This document shows, piece by piece, positions 7,956 through 8,163 of a stretch of DNA of 8,163 bases. Location: the NCBI GenBank assembly GCA_027001895.1, contig JALTLP010000017.1, positions 1 through 8,163 on the forward strand. The letters run 5' to 3'. The translations under genes and the position numbers were made by a program. The stretch is from Chromatiales bacterium (GTDB taxonomy: Bacteria > Pseudomonadota > Gammaproteobacteria > UBA6429 > Thiohalophilaceae). How positions within the stretch are numbered: the stretch's first letter is position 1; each line of letters begins with the position of its first letter. The notes beneath the pieces were generated by a model. That model was given only the letters and a program-made list of their open reading frames with translations. It was not told the DNA's origin and did no database searches.

Positions 7956-8163
7956 GCAGATATATCCCTGGCTTGTTTTGCCAGTGTTACCAGATATTCA
8001 GCGGACGATTCAACATTGTCAATAATATGATTATGTTGCTGGGCCTGGTGATTTATCTGTTCTATATTGCTGGCAATAGACTTGCTGACATCACCCTGTT
8101 CAGTAATCGCTGCATTGATACCAGTAAACATGTTTGCTGTTTGCTGGGCGCCCTGTTTAATAT
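7952..8163 (-). CDS. Methyl-accepting chemotaxis protein, C-terminal end (partial)
   Basis: The minus strand is open from the right edge to a stop at 7952-7954, giving the last 69 residues of a longer protein whose start lies outside the window. The visible part reads QQTANMFTGINAAITEQ, then SIASNIEQINHQAQQH and a final helix with SAEYLVTLAKQARDISA. This fits the descending arm of the chemoreceptor signalling hairpin: regular heptads rich in alanine and glutamine, with the phrase INAAITEQ typical of the C-terminal methylation-helix side. The protein would talk to CheA/CheW in the cytoplasm. Whether it has its own sensing domain or membrane helices cannot be seen. Its stop overlaps the next start by four bases, so the following NIT-like protein may supply the sensing function. 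Confidence 0.85.
   Translation of the reverse strand, partial: IKQGAQQTANMFTGINAAITEQGDVSKSIASNIEQINHQAQQHNHIIDNVESSAEYLVTLAKQARDISA

Overview
The window reads as the chromosome of a gammaproteobacterium, probably aquatic. The evidence is an NsrR very like the enteric one, a CHASE/PAS hybrid histidine kinase, a chemoreceptor gene and a degenerate GCGAGGAG-type palindromic repeat. Most genes have moderate GC; the stretch from about 3056 to 4024 is visibly AT-richer. No RNA gene, CRISPR array, transposase or integrase was found.

Layout: (1) 1-89, an imperfect inverted repeat of the REP/MITE-like kind. (2) 167-2842, minus strand, a membrane-bound hybrid histidine kinase with no partner gene in view. 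(3) 2843-3055, a gene-free AT-rich spacer. (4) 3056-4024, two small unknown genes packed head to tail and followed by a foldable site with the architecture of an integron attC recombination site. Together they look like a solitary integron-type gene cassette with no integrase nearby. (5) 4063-4992, an HPP-family membrane protein. (6) 5148-6962, a three-gene cluster: group I truncated hemoglobin, a ferredoxin/FAD/NAD reductase, and an NsrR-type nitric-oxide-sensing repressor, preceded by an NsrR-like palindrome. (7) 6990-8163, minus strand, a membrane protein with nitrate/nitrite-sensing-like motifs, overlapping by four bases the end of a chemoreceptor gene that runs off the window.

How the genes fit together: the hemoglobin and the reductase appear to be a two-protein version of a flavohemoglobin. 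The reductase would pass electrons from NAD(P)H to the heme so that nitric oxide is oxidised to nitrate, and NsrR would derepress the cluster when its iron-sulfur cluster is nitrosylated. The HPP protein next door belongs to a family with nitrite-transporting members, and the gene on the other side resembles nitrate/nitrite sensors, so the region from 4063 onward may have a nitrogen-oxide theme. This is inference from motifs and neighbourhood.

The most notable observation is the cassette-like block. It carries two unrecognised proteins, one of them exported, and ends 38 bases upstream of the HPP start codon, so it may have separated that gene from its original promoter.
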